Below are positions 1 to 8,329 of a stretch of DNA of 64,000 nucleotides, in pieces; positions within the stretch are counted from its first letter, which is position 1; the number at the start of each line of letters is the position of its first letter. The notes beneath the pieces were generated by a model. The model was given only the letters and a program-made list of their open reading frames with translations, did no database searches and was not told where the DNA came from. Source of the stretch: Bacteroidota bacterium. GTDB taxonomy: Bacteria > Bacteroidota > Bacteroidia > Chitinophagales > Chitinophagaceae. Made by a program: the position numbers and the translations under genes. The DNA lies in assembly GCA_018267705.1 (NCBI GenBank), contig JAFDXX010000004.1:513197-577196 (forward strand), read 5' to 3'.

Positions 1-490
1 CGGTTACACAGCACTTCAATTAGCATTTGGTGACAAAAAAGAAAAACATTCTGTAAAAGCAGAATTAAATCACTTTGCCAAAGCAAACACTGCACCTAAA
101 AAATTTACAAAAGAATTTCGTAATTATTCAATAGAAAAAACTTTAGGCGAAACTATTACCGTAGATATTTTTGCTGAAGGAGACACTGTTGAAGTAGTAG
201 GCACAACTAAAGGAAAAGGCTTTCAAGGCGTTGTAAAACGTCATGGATTTTCTGGCGTTGGAGAAGCTACTCACGGTCAACACGATCGTCAAAGAGCACC
301 AGGTTCAATTGGTAACTCTTCCGATGCAAGCCGTGTATTTAAAGGTATGAGAATGGCAGGAAGAATGGGTGGAGATAGAGTAAAATTAAAAGGCTTGAAA
401 GTGGTAAAAATTTTCCCTGAAAAAAACTATATACTAATTAGTGGTTCAGTTCCTGGCCATAACGGTTCTATTGTTTTAATTCAGAAGTAA
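1..490 (+). CDS. rplC: 50S ribosomal protein L3 (5' end outside window)
   Basis: The last 162 codons of ribosomal protein L3 are visible; reading starts in frame at base 2 and stops at 488-490. L3 binds 23S rRNA early in assembly and reaches towards the peptidyl transferase centre. The diagnostic central stretch is present (RAPGSIGN, then [14 protein letters not shown]). In the E. coli protein, GSIG is followed by glutamines, one of which is methylated; here that segment reads NSSDAS, so the modification site appears absent. L3 precedes L4 by 21 bases, as in other S10 operons. The upstream rpsJ is presumably just outside the window. Confidence 0.97.
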   Translation, partial: GYTALQLAFGDKKEKHSVKAELNHFAKANTAPKKFTKEFRNYSIEKTLGETITVDIFAEGDTVEVVGTTKGKGFQGVVKRHGFSGVGEATHGQHDRQRAPGSIGNSSDASRVFKGMRMAGRMGGDRVKLKGLKVVKIFPEKNYILISGSVPGHNGSIVLIQK

Positions 491-511
491 TCATAACTTA
501 ATTGAAAGAAA

Positions 512-1141
512 ATGCAAGTAGATGTATTAAATATAAAAGGCGAAAAAACAGGCAGAGCGGTTGAGTTACCCGAAGAAATATTCGGTATTGAACCTAATGA
601 CCACGTTATTTATTTAGCTGTTAAACAATATTTAGCAGCACAACGCCAAGGTACACATAAAGTAAAAACCCGTGCAGAAGTACAAGGTGCAAGCCGTAAA
701 CTTCACAAACAAAAAGGCACAGGTGGTTCTCGTAAAGGGAACATTCGTAACCCTTTATACAAAGGCGGTGGTACTATTTTTGGGCCTAAACCACACGGTT
801 ATGAGTTTAAATTAAATCGTAAAGTAAAAGATTTAGCTAAAATATCAGCCCTTAGCTACAAAGCAAAAGATGCAGCAATAATGGTTGTTGAAGATTTAGC
901 CTTAAACGCACCAAAAACCAAAGAAGTTGCGATAGCAATGAAAGGATTAAATGTTACCAATAAAAAAGCATTATTAATAATTGATAGCTATAATGATAAT
1001 GTTTACTTAAGTACCCGCAATATTCCAAATATTGCAACTACTTTATTGGCAGACATTAATACTTACGACATCATGAATGCCGATGTATTGGTAATAACAG
1101 AAAATGCAGCAAAAATTTTCTCTGAAAACGAAGCAGCATAA
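512..1141 (+). CDS. rplD: 50S ribosomal protein L4
   Basis: L4 (209 residues) binds domain I of 23S rRNA and lines the peptide exit tunnel. The basic loop that enters the tunnel is recognisable at about residues 47-90 (TRAEVQGASRKLHKQKGTGG, then KGGGTIFGPKPHGY). In E. coli, L4 also represses its own operon by acting on the S10 leader; that leader would be outside this window, so regulation cannot be judged. The gene sits 21 bases after rplC and 33 bases before rplW, in the canonical order. Confidence 0.98.
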   Translation: MQVDVLNIKGEKTGRAVELPEEIFGIEPNDHVIYLAVKQYLAAQRQGTHKVKTRAEVQGASRKLHKQKGTGGSRKGNIRNPLYKGGGTIFGPKPHGYEFKLNRKVKDLAKISALSYKAKDAAIMVVEDLALNAPKTKEVAIAMKGLNVTNKKALLIIDSYNDNVYLSTRNIPNIATTLLADINTYDIMNADVLVITENAAKIFSENEAA

Positions 1142-1174
1142 GCAAAAAATTTAAAACGTTTCAACTAATATAAA

Positions 1175-1474
1175 ATGAAACTTACAGAAGTATTAATAAA
1201 ACCAATTTTAACTGAAAAGGCAAACGGCCAACAGGAAAAATTGCATCGTTATGCTTTTAAGGTAAATAAAAAAGCTAACAAATTAGAAATTAAAAAAGCA
1301 GTAGAAGAGTTTTACGGTGTAACAGTAACAAATGTAAATACTGCAGTGGCTCCGGGAAAAAATAAAACACGCTATACAAAAGCAGGGTTTATTCAAGGGG
1401 CAAAACCTTCTTACAAAAAAGCTTTTATTACAGTAGCAGAAGGTGAAACAATAGATTTATACGCAAATATTTAA
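1175..1474 (+). CDS. rplW: 50S ribosomal protein L23
   Basis: L23 (99 residues) sits at the tunnel exit, where trigger factor and the signal recognition particle dock. The N-terminal KPILTEKA signature and the conserved middle (FKVNKKANKLEIKKAVEEFY) are clear, and the length is normal for the family. The ATG follows an A-rich leader with no Shine-Dalgarno sequence, which is usual for Bacteroidota. A short hairpin lies in the gap before rplB. Confidence 0.98.
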   Translation: MKLTEVLIKPILTEKANGQQEKLHRYAFKVNKKANKLEIKKAVEEFYGVTVTNVNTAVAPGKNKTRYTKAGFIQGAKPSYKKAFITVAEGETIDLYANI

Positions 1475-1482
1475 TTATAGCA

Positions 1483-1503
1483 TGCGAAGCTGAAAATTTC
1501 GCA
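1483..1503 (+). other. hairpin between rplW and rplB
   Basis: TGCGAA (1483-1488) and TTCGCA (1498-1503) form a 6-bp stem with a 9-base loop. No T run follows, so it is not a classical terminator. It is one of a series of hairpins in gaps of this cluster. Confidence 0.4.
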
Positions 1504-1519
1504 ATAAAAAACTAAAGAA

Positions 1520-2359
1520 ATGGCATTAAAAAAATACAAACCAATTACAGCCGGCACACGTTGGAAAATTGGAAATGCGTATGCAGAAATTACAACATCA
1601 ACTCCTGAAAAGAGTTTATTAGAGCCGGTAAAAAAAACAGGTGGCCGTAATGCACAAGGTCGCAGATCAATGCGTTATATTGGTGGAGGGCACAAAAAGC
1701 ACTACCGTATTATTGATTTTAAAAGAAATAAATATAATGTTGAAGCTACAGTAGTTTCAATAGAATACGATCCAAACCGTTCTGCATTTATTGCATTATT
1801 AAATTATGCCGATGGCGAAAAAAGATACATTTTAGCACCGCAAGGTTTACAAGTAGGTACTAAAGTAGTAAGTGGAGATGAAGTTGCACCAGAAATTGGT
1901 AACGCACTTCAAATGAAGAACATGCCTTTAGGTACAATGATTCACAACATTGAAATGCAACCGGGACAAGGTGGTAAATTAGTAAGAAGTGCAGGTGCTT
2001 CTGCTCAATTAGCCAACAAAGAAGAAAAATATGCTGTTTTAAAAATGCCAAGTGGTGAATTAAGAAAAATTTTAATTAACTGCTATGCAACAATAGGTGT
2101 TGTATCAAACAGCGATCATAACTTAGAAACAGCCGGTAAAGCAGGTGCAAATCGTTGGAAAGGCATTCGCCCCCGCAACCGAGGTGTGGCAATGAACCCT
2201 GTAGATCACCCAATGGGTGGTGGTGAAGGTAGAGCTTCAGGAGGCCATCCACGTTCTCGTACAGGAAAATATGCCAAAGGCGAAAAAACAAGAACAAAAG
2301 GAAAAGGTAGCGATAAATTAATTATTCAACGCCGCGACGGAAAAAAATTAACTAAGTAA
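1520..2359 (+). CDS. rplB: 50S ribosomal protein L2
   Basis: L2 (279 residues) bridges the subunits and is needed for peptidyl transferase activity and subunit association. Visible landmarks are [17 protein letters not shown] near residue 50, and near residue 225 the loop MNPVDHP followed by [15 protein letters not shown]. The essential histidine of the DHP motif is present; the second histidine found in E. coli (DHPHGGG) is methionine here (DHPMGGG). The C-terminal basic tail is normal. Reverse-strand reading frames inside the gene look like shadows and are not listed. Confidence 0.98.
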   Translation: MALKKYKPITAGTRWKIGNAYAEITTSTPEKSLLEPVKKTGGRNAQGRRSMRYIGGGHKKHYRIIDFKRNKYNVEATVVSIEYDPNRSAFIALLNYADGEKRYILAPQGLQVGTKVVSGDEVAPEIGNALQMKNMPLGTMIHNIEMQPGQGGKLVRSAGASAQLANKEEKYAVLKMPSGELRKILINCYATIGVVSNSDHNLETAGKAGANRWKGIRPRNRGVAMNPVDHPMGGGEGRASGGHPRSRTGKYAKGEKTRTKGKGSDKLIIQRRDGKKLTK

Positions 2360-2375
2360 TTTAAAAGTTAAAATG

Positions 2376-2445
2376 GTTGCACCACAAGTTGTAGTGTAAC
2401 AAATAAACAAAAGATGTATCTTTTATAAACTCTAAAAGTTACATC
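2376..2445 (+). other. two tandem hairpins between rplB and rpsS
   Basis: The first, 2376-2400, is a near-perfect 12-bp stem around a single central G, with one wobble and one mismatch (GTTGCACCACAA opposite TTGTAGTGTAAC). The second pairs GATGTATCTTTT (2413-2424) with AAAAGTTACATC (2434-2445), with one mismatch and a 9-base loop. They fill most of the 103-base gap. No strong T run follows either one. Confidence 0.5.
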
Positions 2446-2462
2446 ATAAATATAAAATAAAC

Positions 2463-2732
2463 ATGGCTCGTTCAATTAAAAAAGGACCTTATGTAGATGC
2501 TAACTTAGATGGGAAAGTGTCTGCTATTAATGAAGGAAAAACAAAAAAGGGTGTTATTAAAACATGGAGTAGAAGAAGCACAATTACTCCTGATTTTGTA
2601 GGACACACTTTTGCGGTACACAACGGAAACAAATTCATACCTGTTTATGTAACAGAATTTATGGTAGGTCATAAATTAGGTGAATTTGCACCAACAAGAA
2701 ACTTTAAAGGACATTCAGGAAGCAAACAATAA
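2463..2732 (+). CDS. rpsS: 30S ribosomal protein S19
   Basis: S19 (89 residues) lies in the head of the small subunit, near the A-site finger bridge, and pairs with S13. The start [12 protein letters not shown], the central [21 protein letters not shown] and the C-terminal [16 protein letters not shown] are all family signatures. Length is typical. It is preceded by a structured 103-base gap, long for this position in an operon. Confidence 0.98.
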   Translation: MARSIKKGPYVDANLDGKVSAINEGKTKKGVIKTWSRRSTITPDFVGHTFAVHNGNKFIPVYVTEFMVGHKLGEFAPTRNFKGHSGSKQ

Positions 2733-2744
2733 TCTTATTTGAAG

Positions 2745-2768
2745 TTTCAAATTTCAAATTTCAAATTG
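2745..2768 (+). repeat. AT-rich TTTCAAA repeat in the rplV leader
   Basis: Three head-to-tail copies of TTTCAAA/ATTTCAA run straight into the rplV leader, and the preceding TTTGAAG (2738-2744) can pair with any copy. Related stretches precede rpsQ (4672-4689), rplN (5028-5058) and rplO (9073-9100). All lie just upstream of a start codon. Confidence 0.5.
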
Positions 2769-2776
2769 AATAAAAA

Positions 2777-3121
2777 ATGGAAGCAGTAGCTAAATTAAAT
2801 AATTATCCAACAGGGCCTCGTAAAATGCGTTTATTGGCAGATGTTATTCGTGGAATGGAAGTAGAGAAAGCTTTGGCTATTCTTGAATTTCACCCACAAC
2901 ACAATGCTGTACCTTTAGCTAAATTGCTAAAAAGTGCAATAAGCAATTGGGAACAAAAAAATAACGGTGCAAGTGCTGCAGATAGCAACCTTGTTGTAAA
3001 AACTGTTTTTGTAGATGGTGGCAGAATTTTAAAACGTATGCGTCCGGCACCACAAGGCCGCGGATACAGAGTTAAAAAACGCAGCAACCACGTAACATTA
3101 ATTGTAGATTCTAAAAATTAA
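2777..3121 (+). CDS. rplV: 50S ribosomal protein L22
   Basis: L22 (114 residues) contacts all 23S rRNA domains and its beta-hairpin lines the exit tunnel. The N-terminal [21 protein letters not shown] is the usual helix-forming segment. The hairpin region ([20 protein letters not shown], about residues 79-98) holds the basic tip associated with macrolide resistance changes in other species; nothing abnormal is seen. It ends 13 bases before rpsC. Confidence 0.97.
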   Translation: MEAVAKLNNYPTGPRKMRLLADVIRGMEVEKALAILEFHPQHNAVPLAKLLKSAISNWEQKNNGASAADSNLVVKTVFVDGGRILKRMRPAPQGRGYRVKKRSNHVTLIVDSKN

Positions 3122-3134
3122 TTGAAACCATAAT

Positions 3135-3917
3135 ATGGGTCAGAAAGCAAATCCAATTGGTAATAGGTTAGGTATCATCCGCGGATGGGACAGTAACTGG
3201 TTTGGCAGCAAAAATGATTTTGCAGGCAAATTGATTGAGGACAACAAAATCCGTACTTACCTTAATGCACGTATTAACAAAGGCGGCATCTCTAAAATTG
3301 TTATAGAGCGTACATTAGGAAAACTAATCGTTACCATACACACATCAAAACCAGGTATCATCATCGGTAAAGGTGGTGGTGAAGTTGACCGTGTAAAAGA
3401 AGAATTAAAAAAATTAACAGGTAAAGACGATGTTCAGATTAACATCTTAGAAATTCGTCGCCCTGAATTAGATGCAACTATTGTAGGCGATACTATTGCC
3501 CGCCAAATAGAAAACCGTATCAACTTTAAACGTGCCACCAAAATGGCTATAGCATCTACACTTCGTATGGGTGCAGAAGGTATTAAAGTAAAATTAAGCG
3601 GTCGTTTAGGCGGTGCAGAAATTGCCCGTAGCGAAGAATTTAAACAAGGTCGTGTTCCATTACATACTTTCCGTATGGATATTGATTATGCAAACGTATT
3701 TGCACAAACAGTTTACGGAAAAATTGGTATCAAAGTATGGATTTGTAAAGGTGAAGTATTAGGCAAACGTGAGCTAAATCCAAACTTTGTAAGCAAAAAT
3801 GATGGTGGTGGAAACGATAGAAGAGAAAGAGGTGGAGACAGAGGAGAGAGAAGAGACAATAACCGTGGCGGAGGAAGAGACAATAACCGTGGCGGAGGAA
3901 GAGGAGGAAGAAATTAA
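3135..3917 (+). CDS. rpsC: 30S ribosomal protein S3 with RGG-like tail
   Basis: S3 binds the head of the 30S subunit and forms part of the mRNA entry and helicase site. The KH domain is clear ([20 protein letters not shown], about residues 72-91), followed by the C-terminal domain ending near NPNFVSKN (about residue 221). After that comes a roughly 40-residue tail rich in Gly, Arg, Asp and Asn ([20 protein letters not shown]), resembling RGG RNA-binding tails. Part of the tail is encoded by a 24-base tandem duplication. At 260 residues the protein is longer than E. coli S3 (233). Basic or low-complexity S3 tails occur elsewhere in Bacteroidota. Confidence 0.97.
   Translation: MGQKANPIGNRLGIIRGWDSNWFGSKNDFAGKLIEDNKIRTYLNARINKGGISKIVIERTLGKLIVTIHTSKPGIIIGKGGGEVDRVKEELKKLTGKDDVQINILEIRRPELDATIVGDTIARQIENRINFKRATKMAIASTLRMGAEGIKVKLSGRLGGAEIARSEEFKQGRVPLHTFRMDIDYANVFAQTVYGKIGIKVWICKGEVLGKRELNPNFVSKNDGGGNDRRERGGDRGERRDNNRGGGRDNNRGGGRGGRN
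3852..3899 (+). repeat. 24-bp tandem duplication in the rpsC 3' end
   Basis: Two exact copies of a 24-base unit (3852-3875, 3876-3899) each encode RDNNRGGG in the S3 tail. The sequence is markedly more GC-rich than its surroundings. The multiple of three keeps the frame, so copy number could vary without breaking the gene. Confidence 0.8.
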
Positions 3918-3942
3918 TTAGCACATTTTCAAACTTAGAACA

Positions 3943-4362
3943 ATGTTACAGCCTAAAAGAAGCAAACATAGAAAACAGCAGAAAGGACGCATACGCGAAG
4001 TAGCAAAGCGTGGAACTTCAATTGCATTTGGTTCTTATGCTATAAAAGCTGTTGAACCAGTTTGGTTAACCAACAGACAAATTGAAGCTGCACGTCAGGC
4101 AATGACACGTGCCATGAAACGTGAAGGTAATGTATGGATACGCGTATTTCCCGACAAAATAATTACCCGCAAACCATTAGAAGTGAGAATGGGTAAAGGT
4201 AAAGGTAATCCCGAATTTTGGGCTGCCGTTGTAGAACCAGGTCGTATCATTTTTGAATGCGATGGTGTTACAGAAGAAACAGCAAAAGAAGCAATGCACT
4301 TAGCATCTCAAAAATTACCAATTAAAACAAAATTTATTGTTAGAAGAGATTTGCAAGCATAG
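3943..4362 (+). CDS. rplP: 50S ribosomal protein L16
   Basis: L16 (139 residues) contacts A-site tRNA and is added late in assembly. The N-terminal [16 protein letters not shown] and the central [20 protein letters not shown] are the family signatures; the arginine hydroxylated in E. coli lies in the latter region. Length and gene order (rpsC-rplP-rpmC) are normal, and the gap from rpsC is 25 bases. Confidence 0.98.
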   Translation: MLQPKRSKHRKQQKGRIREVAKRGTSIAFGSYAIKAVEPVWLTNRQIEAARQAMTRAMKREGNVWIRVFPDKIITRKPLEVRMGKGKGNPEFWAAVVEPGRIIFECDGVTEETAKEAMHLASQKLPIKTKFIVRRDLQA

Positions 4363-4378
4363 CAAATATGATAACACA

Positions 4379-4405
4379 ATAATGCCGGATTAATCCAAGC
4401 ATTAT
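4379..4405 (+). other. nested hairpin between rplP and rpmC
   Basis: ATAATGC (4379-4385) pairs with GCATTAT (4399-4405), and between them GGATTAATCC (4387-4396) is itself a perfect palindrome. No T run follows. Confidence 0.45.
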
Positions 4406-4432
4406 AATTATCAAACTATCAAATTGAAAAAA

Positions 4433-4642
4433 ATGGCAAACAAAAAATTCGACTTTAATAGAAGCTTAAAAGATATGAACGAAAACGATTTGAAAGCTCG
4501 TATTAAAGAAGATCAACTGAGATTAAAAAAACTTGAATTTGCACACGCAATTTCTCCATTGGAAAACCCAATGACAATTCGCGGTGTAAGAAAAGATATT
4601 GCCCGTTTACAAACGGAATTAAAAAAAAGAACATTGGCATAA
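4433..4642 (+). CDS. rpmC: 50S ribosomal protein L29
   Basis: L29 (69 residues) lies by the exit tunnel next to L23. It shows the two-helix hairpin of the family (LKDMNENDLKARIKEDQLRL, then IRGVRKDIARLQTELKKR). An in-frame TTG at 4424 would add three residues, but the ATG at 4433 gives the family-like start MANKKFDFNR and is preferred. It lies in the expected order before rpsQ. Confidence 0.96.
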   Translation: MANKKFDFNRSLKDMNENDLKARIKEDQLRLKKLEFAHAISPLENPMTIRGVRKDIARLQTELKKRTLA

Positions 4643-4645
4643 ACC

Positions 4646-4682
4646 AAATTTGATGATAAGATAACATCAACTCATCAAATTT
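4646..4682 (+). other. strong hairpin between rpmC and rpsQ
   Basis: AAATTTGATGA (4646-4656) and TCATCAAATTT (4672-4682) are perfect 11-bp complementary arms around a 15-base loop. The right arm runs into the CAAATTTCAAATTG leader stretch just before the rpsQ start, so the fold would sit close to the initiation region. Confidence 0.55.
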
Positions 4683-4695
4683 CAAATTGAAAAAA

Positions 4696-4953
4696 ATGGT
4701 TGAAAGAAATTTGCGTAAAACAAGAATTGGTGTTGTAACCAGCGACAAAATGGACAAAACTATTACCGTTGCTGTAGAAAGAAAAGTAAAACACCCTATC
4801 TACGGAAAATTCGTAAAGAAAACTACGAAATTCCATGCTCATGACGAGAAAAGTGAATGCGGCATTGGCGATGTTGTAAAAATTATGGAAACTCGCCCAT
4901 TAAGCAAAACTAAACGTTGGAGATTAGTAGAAGTAGTAGAAAAAGCGAAATAA
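4696..4953 (+). CDS. rpsQ: 30S ribosomal protein S17
   Basis: S17 (85 residues) is a primary 16S rRNA-binding protein with an OB fold. The sequence [20 protein letters not shown] and the later [19 protein letters not shown] are diagnostic. An in-frame TTG at 4687 lies upstream, but the ATG at 4696 gives the expected MVERNLRKT start. A hairpin precedes it and a second follows it. Confidence 0.97.
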   Translation: MVERNLRKTRIGVVTSDKMDKTITVAVERKVKHPIYGKFVKKTTKFHAHDEKSECGIGDVVKIMETRPLSKTKRWRLVEVVEKAK

Positions 4954-4964
4954 ATTATTTCTAA

Positions 4965-4983
4965 CCTGTTTATAAACAACAGG
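4965..4983 (+). other. hairpin between rpsQ and rplN
   Basis: CCTGTT (4965-4970) and AACAGG (4978-4983) form a 6-bp stem with a 7-base loop, 12 bases after the rpsQ stop. No T run follows. Confidence 0.4.
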
Positions 4984-5027
4984 CAGTTTGAGGTTTGCGA
5001 TTTGACTTCTTACATAAGAATGAAAAT

Positions 5028-5058
5028 ATCAAATCTGAAATTTCAAATTTCAAATTTT
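5028..5058 (+). repeat. AT-rich ATTTCAA repeat in the rplN leader
   Basis: ATCAAATCTGAAATTTCAAA and a further ATTTCAAATTTT lie directly before the rplN ATG at 5065. It is the second clear copy of the motif at 2745-2768. GAAATTTC in the middle is palindromic. Confidence 0.5.
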
Positions 5059-5064
5059 AAAAAG

Positions 5065-5433
5065 ATGATACAGCAAGAAAGTAGGTTAAATGTAGCTGAT
5101 AATAGTGGAGCCAAAGAAGTACTTTGTATTAAAGTACTAGGCAACAGCGGACAAGATTATGCCAAAATAGGAGACAAAATTGTTGTAACCGTAAAAGATG
5201 CAATACCAGCCGGAGGCATAAAAAAAGGAACAGTTTCTAAAGCAGTTATTGTACGTACCAAAAATAAATTACGTAGAAAAGACGGTTCATACATCCGCTT
5301 TGATGATAATGCAGTTGTATTATTAAACAATGCTGATGAGCCAAGAGGCACTCGTATTTTCGGGCCCGTTGCAAGAGAACTACGTGATAAAGGACACATG
5401 AAAATTATTTCATTAGCACCAGAAGTTCTATAA
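5065..5433 (+). CDS. rplN: 50S ribosomal protein L14
   Basis: L14 (122 residues) contributes to intersubunit bridges; RsfS binds it to silence ribosomes. The start [20 protein letters not shown] is diagnostic and fixes the ATG at 5065, although the frame is open upstream to an ATG at 5020 and a start at 5002. The extra upstream codons consist of the AT-rich leader repeat and are not expected in L14. The C-terminal [20 protein letters not shown] is normal. Confidence 0.97.
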   Translation: MIQQESRLNVADNSGAKEVLCIKVLGNSGQDYAKIGDKIVVTVKDAIPAGGIKKGTVSKAVIVRTKNKLRRKDGSYIRFDDNAVVLLNNADEPRGTRIFGPVARELRDKGHMKIISLAPEVL

Positions 5434-5508
5434 AATAATTAGCTAGTAACTAAAATATAATTTGTTTGAAATGCTCAAGGCTAAGCCAAGAGTTTTAAAG
5501 CTAAAAAA

Positions 5509-5847
5509 ATGACTAACAGATTTAAACCCAAATTCAACATTAAAAAAGGTGATAATGTGGTTGTTATTACCGGAGACGATAAAGACTTAAAAAAGCCACG
5601 TAAAGTGCTACAAGTAATTGTTGATAAAGGGAGAATTGTAGTAGAAGGCGTAAACATTGTTACAAAACATACAAAACCTTCTGCTCAAAACACAAAAGGT
5701 GGTATTGTAAAAATAGAAGCACCAATAAACATATCAAACGTAATGTTATGGGATGCTAAAGCCAATGCAGCCACCAAAGTAAAACGTACCAGAGAAAACG
5801 GAAAATTAGTACGTGTAGCAAAAAAATCAGGAGAAGTAATTAAATAA
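5509..5847 (+). CDS. rplX: 50S ribosomal protein L24
   Basis: L24 (112 residues) is an assembly initiator that binds the 5' end of 23S rRNA. It has the N-terminal KOW segment (KKGDNVVVITGDDKD), then GRIVVEGVNIVTKHTKPS and a basic C-terminus. The leader of 75 bases contains a short CTC/GGC to GCC/GAG fold at 5474-5492. Gene order rplN-rplX-rplE is canonical. Confidence 0.97.
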   Translation: MTNRFKPKFNIKKGDNVVVITGDDKDLKKPRKVLQVIVDKGRIVVEGVNIVTKHTKPSAQNTKGGIVKIEAPINISNVMLWDAKANAATKVKRTRENGKLVRVAKKSGEVIK

Positions 5848-5855
5848 AAACATGC

Positions 5856-5876
5856 TGTTCCGTTGGAAATGGAACA
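5856..5876 (+). other. hairpin between rplX and rplE
   Basis: TGTTCC (5856-5861) and GGAACA (5871-5876) form a 6-bp stem with a 9-base loop in the 43-base gap. No T run follows. Confidence 0.4.
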
Positions 5877-5890
5877 ATAATAAATAAACT

Positions 5891-6460
5891 ATGAGTACAG
5901 CAAAATATTCACCAAGGTTAGCAGATAAATACAAAAAAGATGTAGTACCTGCTTTAATGAAAAAATTTGCTTATAAAAGCATTATGCAAACACCTAAATT
6001 GGAGAAAATTTGCATCAATCGAGGTGTAAACGGTGCGGTAAACGATAAAAAATTAATTGATGTAGCCGTTGCAGAATTAGAGCAAATTACCGGACAAAAA
6101 GTAATTCCCACTACAAGTAAAAAAGATATCTCAAACTTTAAACTTCGTAAAGGAATGCCTATTGGTGCAAAAGTTACTTTACGCGGAGAAAAAATGTACG
6201 AATTTTTAGACAGATTAGTAAGTGTAGCATTGCCACGTGTACGTGACTTTAAAGGAATTAGTGATAAAGCATTTGATGGAAGAGGCAATTACACTTTAGG
6301 CGTAACCGAACAAATAATCTTCCCTGAAATAGATATTGATAAAGTGAGCAAGATAACAGGTATGGATATAACTTTTGTAACAACAGCAAAAAGTAACGAT
6401 GAAGCTTACGAATTGTTGAAAGAGTTAGGAATGCCTTTCAAAAACATTAAAAACAATTAA
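5891..6460 (+). CDS. rplE: 50S ribosomal protein L5
   Basis: L5 (189 residues) binds 5S rRNA in the central protuberance and contacts P-site t[14 protein letters not shown] spacing is seen as [20 protein letters not shown], followed by [20 protein letters not shown] and [12 protein letters not shown], all family hallmarks. It lies 11 bases before rpsN, so the two are probably translated together. Confidence 0.98.
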   Translation: MSTAKYSPRLADKYKKDVVPALMKKFAYKSIMQTPKLEKICINRGVNGAVNDKKLIDVAVAELEQITGQKVIPTTSKKDISNFKLRKGMPIGAKVTLRGEKMYEFLDRLVSVALPRVRDFKGISDKAFDGRGNYTLGVTEQIIFPEIDIDKVSKITGMDITFVTTAKSNDEAYELLKELGMPFKNIKNN

Positions 6461-6471
6461 TTAGAAATAGC

Positions 6472-6741
6472 ATGGCAAAAAAATCAATAGTTGCCCGTCA
6501 GGCCAAACGTGAAGCATTGGTTGAAAAATATGCTGAAAAAAGAACAGCATTAAAAGCAGCAGGAGATTACGCAGCTTTAGATAAACTACCTAAAAATGCA
6601 TCTCCGGTACGTTTAAAAAACCGTTGCCAACTTACAGGCAGACCTAAAGGATACATGAGATTTTTTGGTTTGTCCAGAATAATGTTCCGCGACATGGCAT
6701 TAAATGGTAAAATACCAGGTGTAAAAAAAGCAAGCTGGTAA
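6472..6741 (+). CDS. rpsN: 30S ribosomal protein S14, zinc-free form
   Basis: S14 (89 residues) sits in the 30S head. The protein is the long form lacking the two CxxC pairs that bind zinc: the equivalent region reads [20 protein letters not shown] and contains one cysteine only. The C-terminal [11 protein letters not shown] is the family signature. It is therefore expected to function without zinc. It follows rplE by 11 bases. Confidence 0.98.
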   Translation: MAKKSIVARQAKREALVEKYAEKRTALKAAGDYAALDKLPKNASPVRLKNRCQLTGRPKGYMRFFGLSRIMFRDMALNGKIPGVKKASW

Positions 6742-6757
6742 TTAACAAACTATAACT

Positions 6758-6773
6758 TCCCGACGTGTCGGGA
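6758..6773 (+). repeat. palindrome TCCCGACGTGTCGGGA between rpsN and rpsH
   Basis: Two 7-base arms, TCCCGAC and GTCGGGA, flank GT. The element is GC-rich inside an AT-rich gap and lies 16 bases after the rpsN stop. It has the look of a dispersed short palindromic repeat, but I see only this one copy in the window. Confidence 0.5.
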
Positions 6774-6815
6774 TGCATAGAAACAATATTTAGAACTGAT
6801 TTTAATTATAACACA

Positions 6816-7214
6816 ATGGTAACTGATCCTATTGCAGATTTTTTAACAAGGGTTCGCAACGCACAAATGGCGGGTCACAGAATAGTAGAAATACCTGCTT
6901 CTAATTTAAAGAAAAGAATTACAGAAATTTTGTACGAACAAGGCTACATCTTAAAATACAAATTTGAAGATGACAGCAAACAAGGTATAATTAAAATTGC
7001 ATTGAAATACGATGCAGTTACAAAACAACCTGCTATTCGTTCTTTAGAAAGAGTTAGCCGCCCCGGTTTACGTACTTATGCAAAACCAACCGAAATTAAA
7101 AGAGTAATTAACGGATTAGGTATTGCAATCATCAGTACATCAAAAGGCGTATTAACCGATAAGCAAGCAAAAGTGCAAAATGTTGGCGGAGAAGTTCTTT
7201 GCTACATTAGCTAA
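6816..7214 (+). CDS. rpsH: 30S ribosomal protein S8
   Basis: S8 (132 residues) binds the central domain of 16S rRNA and, in E. coli, represses the spc operon by binding the rplE mRNA. The start MVTDPIADFLTRVRNAQMAG fixes the ATG at 6816; an open frame from 6765 would add an unrelated 17-residue segment encoded partly by the palindrome and is rejected. The C-terminal GIAIISTSKGVLTDKQAK and GGEVLCYI are typical. Confidence 0.97.
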   Translation: MVTDPIADFLTRVRNAQMAGHRIVEIPASNLKKRITEILYEQGYILKYKFEDDSKQGIIKIALKYDAVTKQPAIRSLERVSRPGLRTYAKPTEIKRVINGLGIAIISTSKGVLTDKQAKVQNVGGEVLCYIS

Positions 7215-7230
7215 TTATAAAATAGGATAC

Positions 7231-7246
7231 ATGATAATGGTATCAT
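7231..7246 (+). other. hairpin between rpsH and rplF
   Basis: ATGATA (7231-7236) and TATCAT (7241-7246) form a 6-bp stem with a 4-base loop. The gap (7215-7343, 129 bases) is the longest in the ribosomal cluster and also holds AGCC/GGCT arms at 7271-7288. It contains no reading frame of note. Confidence 0.35.
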
Positions 7247-7343
7247 ATTAAAAAAATAACGATGACAATTAAGCCTTCTGTACGGGGCTGAACACATCAA
7301 AACATTATCAAAACATAAATTATAGAAATATCAAATTAAAATT

Positions 7344-7898
7344 ATGTCTCGTATAGGAAAACAACCCATTACAGTTCCAAACGGAGTTACCGTTACAGTT
7401 GGAGCCGATAATGTAGTTACAGTGAAAGGATCAAAAGGAGAATTAAAACAAGTAATTGACCGCGATATTAAAATTGAAGTAAAAGATAATACCGTTTTAA
7501 TAACTCGTCCAACAGATCAAATACGCCACCGTGCAATGCATGGTTTGTATAGAGCTTTAATTGCAAACTTAGTTAAAGGAGTAACCGAAGGATACAAAAA
7601 AGAATTAGAATTGGTAGGGGTGGGTTTTAAAGCAGCAAACACCGGAAATATATTAGATCTTTCTTTAGGTTATTCTCACAATATAATTTTTGAAATACCC
7701 AAAGAATTAAAAGTTGCAACTGCTACCGAAAAAGGTAAAAATCCATTAATTACTTTAGAAGGTACAGATAAGCAATTATTAGGTCAGGTAGCTGCTAAGC
7801 TAAGAAGCTTACGTAAACCTGAACCATACAAAGGAAAAGGTGTTAAATACACTGAAGAAGTATTAAGAAGAAAAGCAGGAAAAGCTGCAGGTAAATAA
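7344..7898 (+). CDS. rplF: 50S ribosomal protein L6
   Basis: L6 (184 residues) lies near the sarcin-ricin loop. The start MSRIGKQPITVPNGV, the middle LANLVKG-type helix (RALIANLVKGVTEGYKKELE) and the end RKPEPYKGKGVKYTEEVLRR are diagnostic. It shows the usual duplicated L6 domain. A 129-base gap precedes it, unusual for spc operons, so an extra internal signal is possible. Confidence 0.98.
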   Translation: MSRIGKQPITVPNGVTVTVGADNVVTVKGSKGELKQVIDRDIKIEVKDNTVLITRPTDQIRHRAMHGLYRALIANLVKGVTEGYKKELELVGVGFKAANTGNILDLSLGYSHNIIFEIPKELKVATATEKGKNPLITLEGTDKQLLGQVAAKLRSLRKPEPYKGKGVKYTEEVLRRKAGKAAGK

Positions 7899-7913
7899 TA
7901 AGATTTGAAAATA

Positions 7914-7936
7914 TTCTTCCGGCAGCATCGGAAGAA
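7914..7936 (+). other. hairpin between rplF and rplR
   Basis: TTCTTCCG (7914-7921) and CGGAAGAA (7929-7936) are perfect 8-bp arms around GCAGCAT. It lies 15 bases before the rplR start. No T run follows. Confidence 0.5.
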
Positions 7937-7950
7937 ACAAACAGCATACA

Positions 7951-8304
7951 ATGAATACTAAATCTGAACAAAGGCAAAAAATAAAATACCGCATTCGTAA
8001 AAAAATTAGCGGCACTGCTTCAAAACCGAGATTATCTGTTTACAGAAGCAATGCAGAAATTTATGCCCAATTAATTGATGATGTAACAGGTGTTACATTA
8101 GCATCAGCATCTTCAAAAGATAAAAATATTGCTGCACAAAAAGTAAATAAAACCGAAAAATCTAAATTAGTTGGCGGTGCAGTTGCTCAAAAAGCAATTG
8201 AATTAGGTTTATCGGCAGTAGTTTTTGATCGTGGAGGAAACTTATATCACGGTCGTGTTAAAGCAGTAGCAGAAGGTGCAAGAGAGGGAGGATTGAAATT
8301 CTAA
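7951..8304 (+). CDS. rplR: 50S ribosomal protein L18
   Basis: L18 (117 residues) binds 5S rRNA together with L5 in the central protuberance. It has the basic N-terminus ([17 protein letters not shown]), [20 protein letters not shown], and the C-terminal [20 protein letters not shown] signature. Length and position between rplF and rpsE are normal. Confidence 0.98.
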   Translation: MNTKSEQRQKIKYRIRKKISGTASKPRLSVYRSNAEIYAQLIDDVTGVTLASASSKDKNIAAQKVNKTEKSKLVGGAVAQKAIELGLSAVVFDRGGNLYHGRVKAVAEGAREGGLKF

Positions 8305-8329
8305 TTAAAAAATATTAATTTTTTAGATA

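Noticed and set aside
1860..2297. Two long open frames on the minus strand inside rplB
   Set aside because: They lie entirely within the conserved L2 gene, have no homology I recognise and no promoter; they are reverse-strand shadows.
2745..2768. CRISPR-like repeat array before rplV
   Set aside because: The copies are head to tail, only 7-10 bases, with no spacers and no cas genes.
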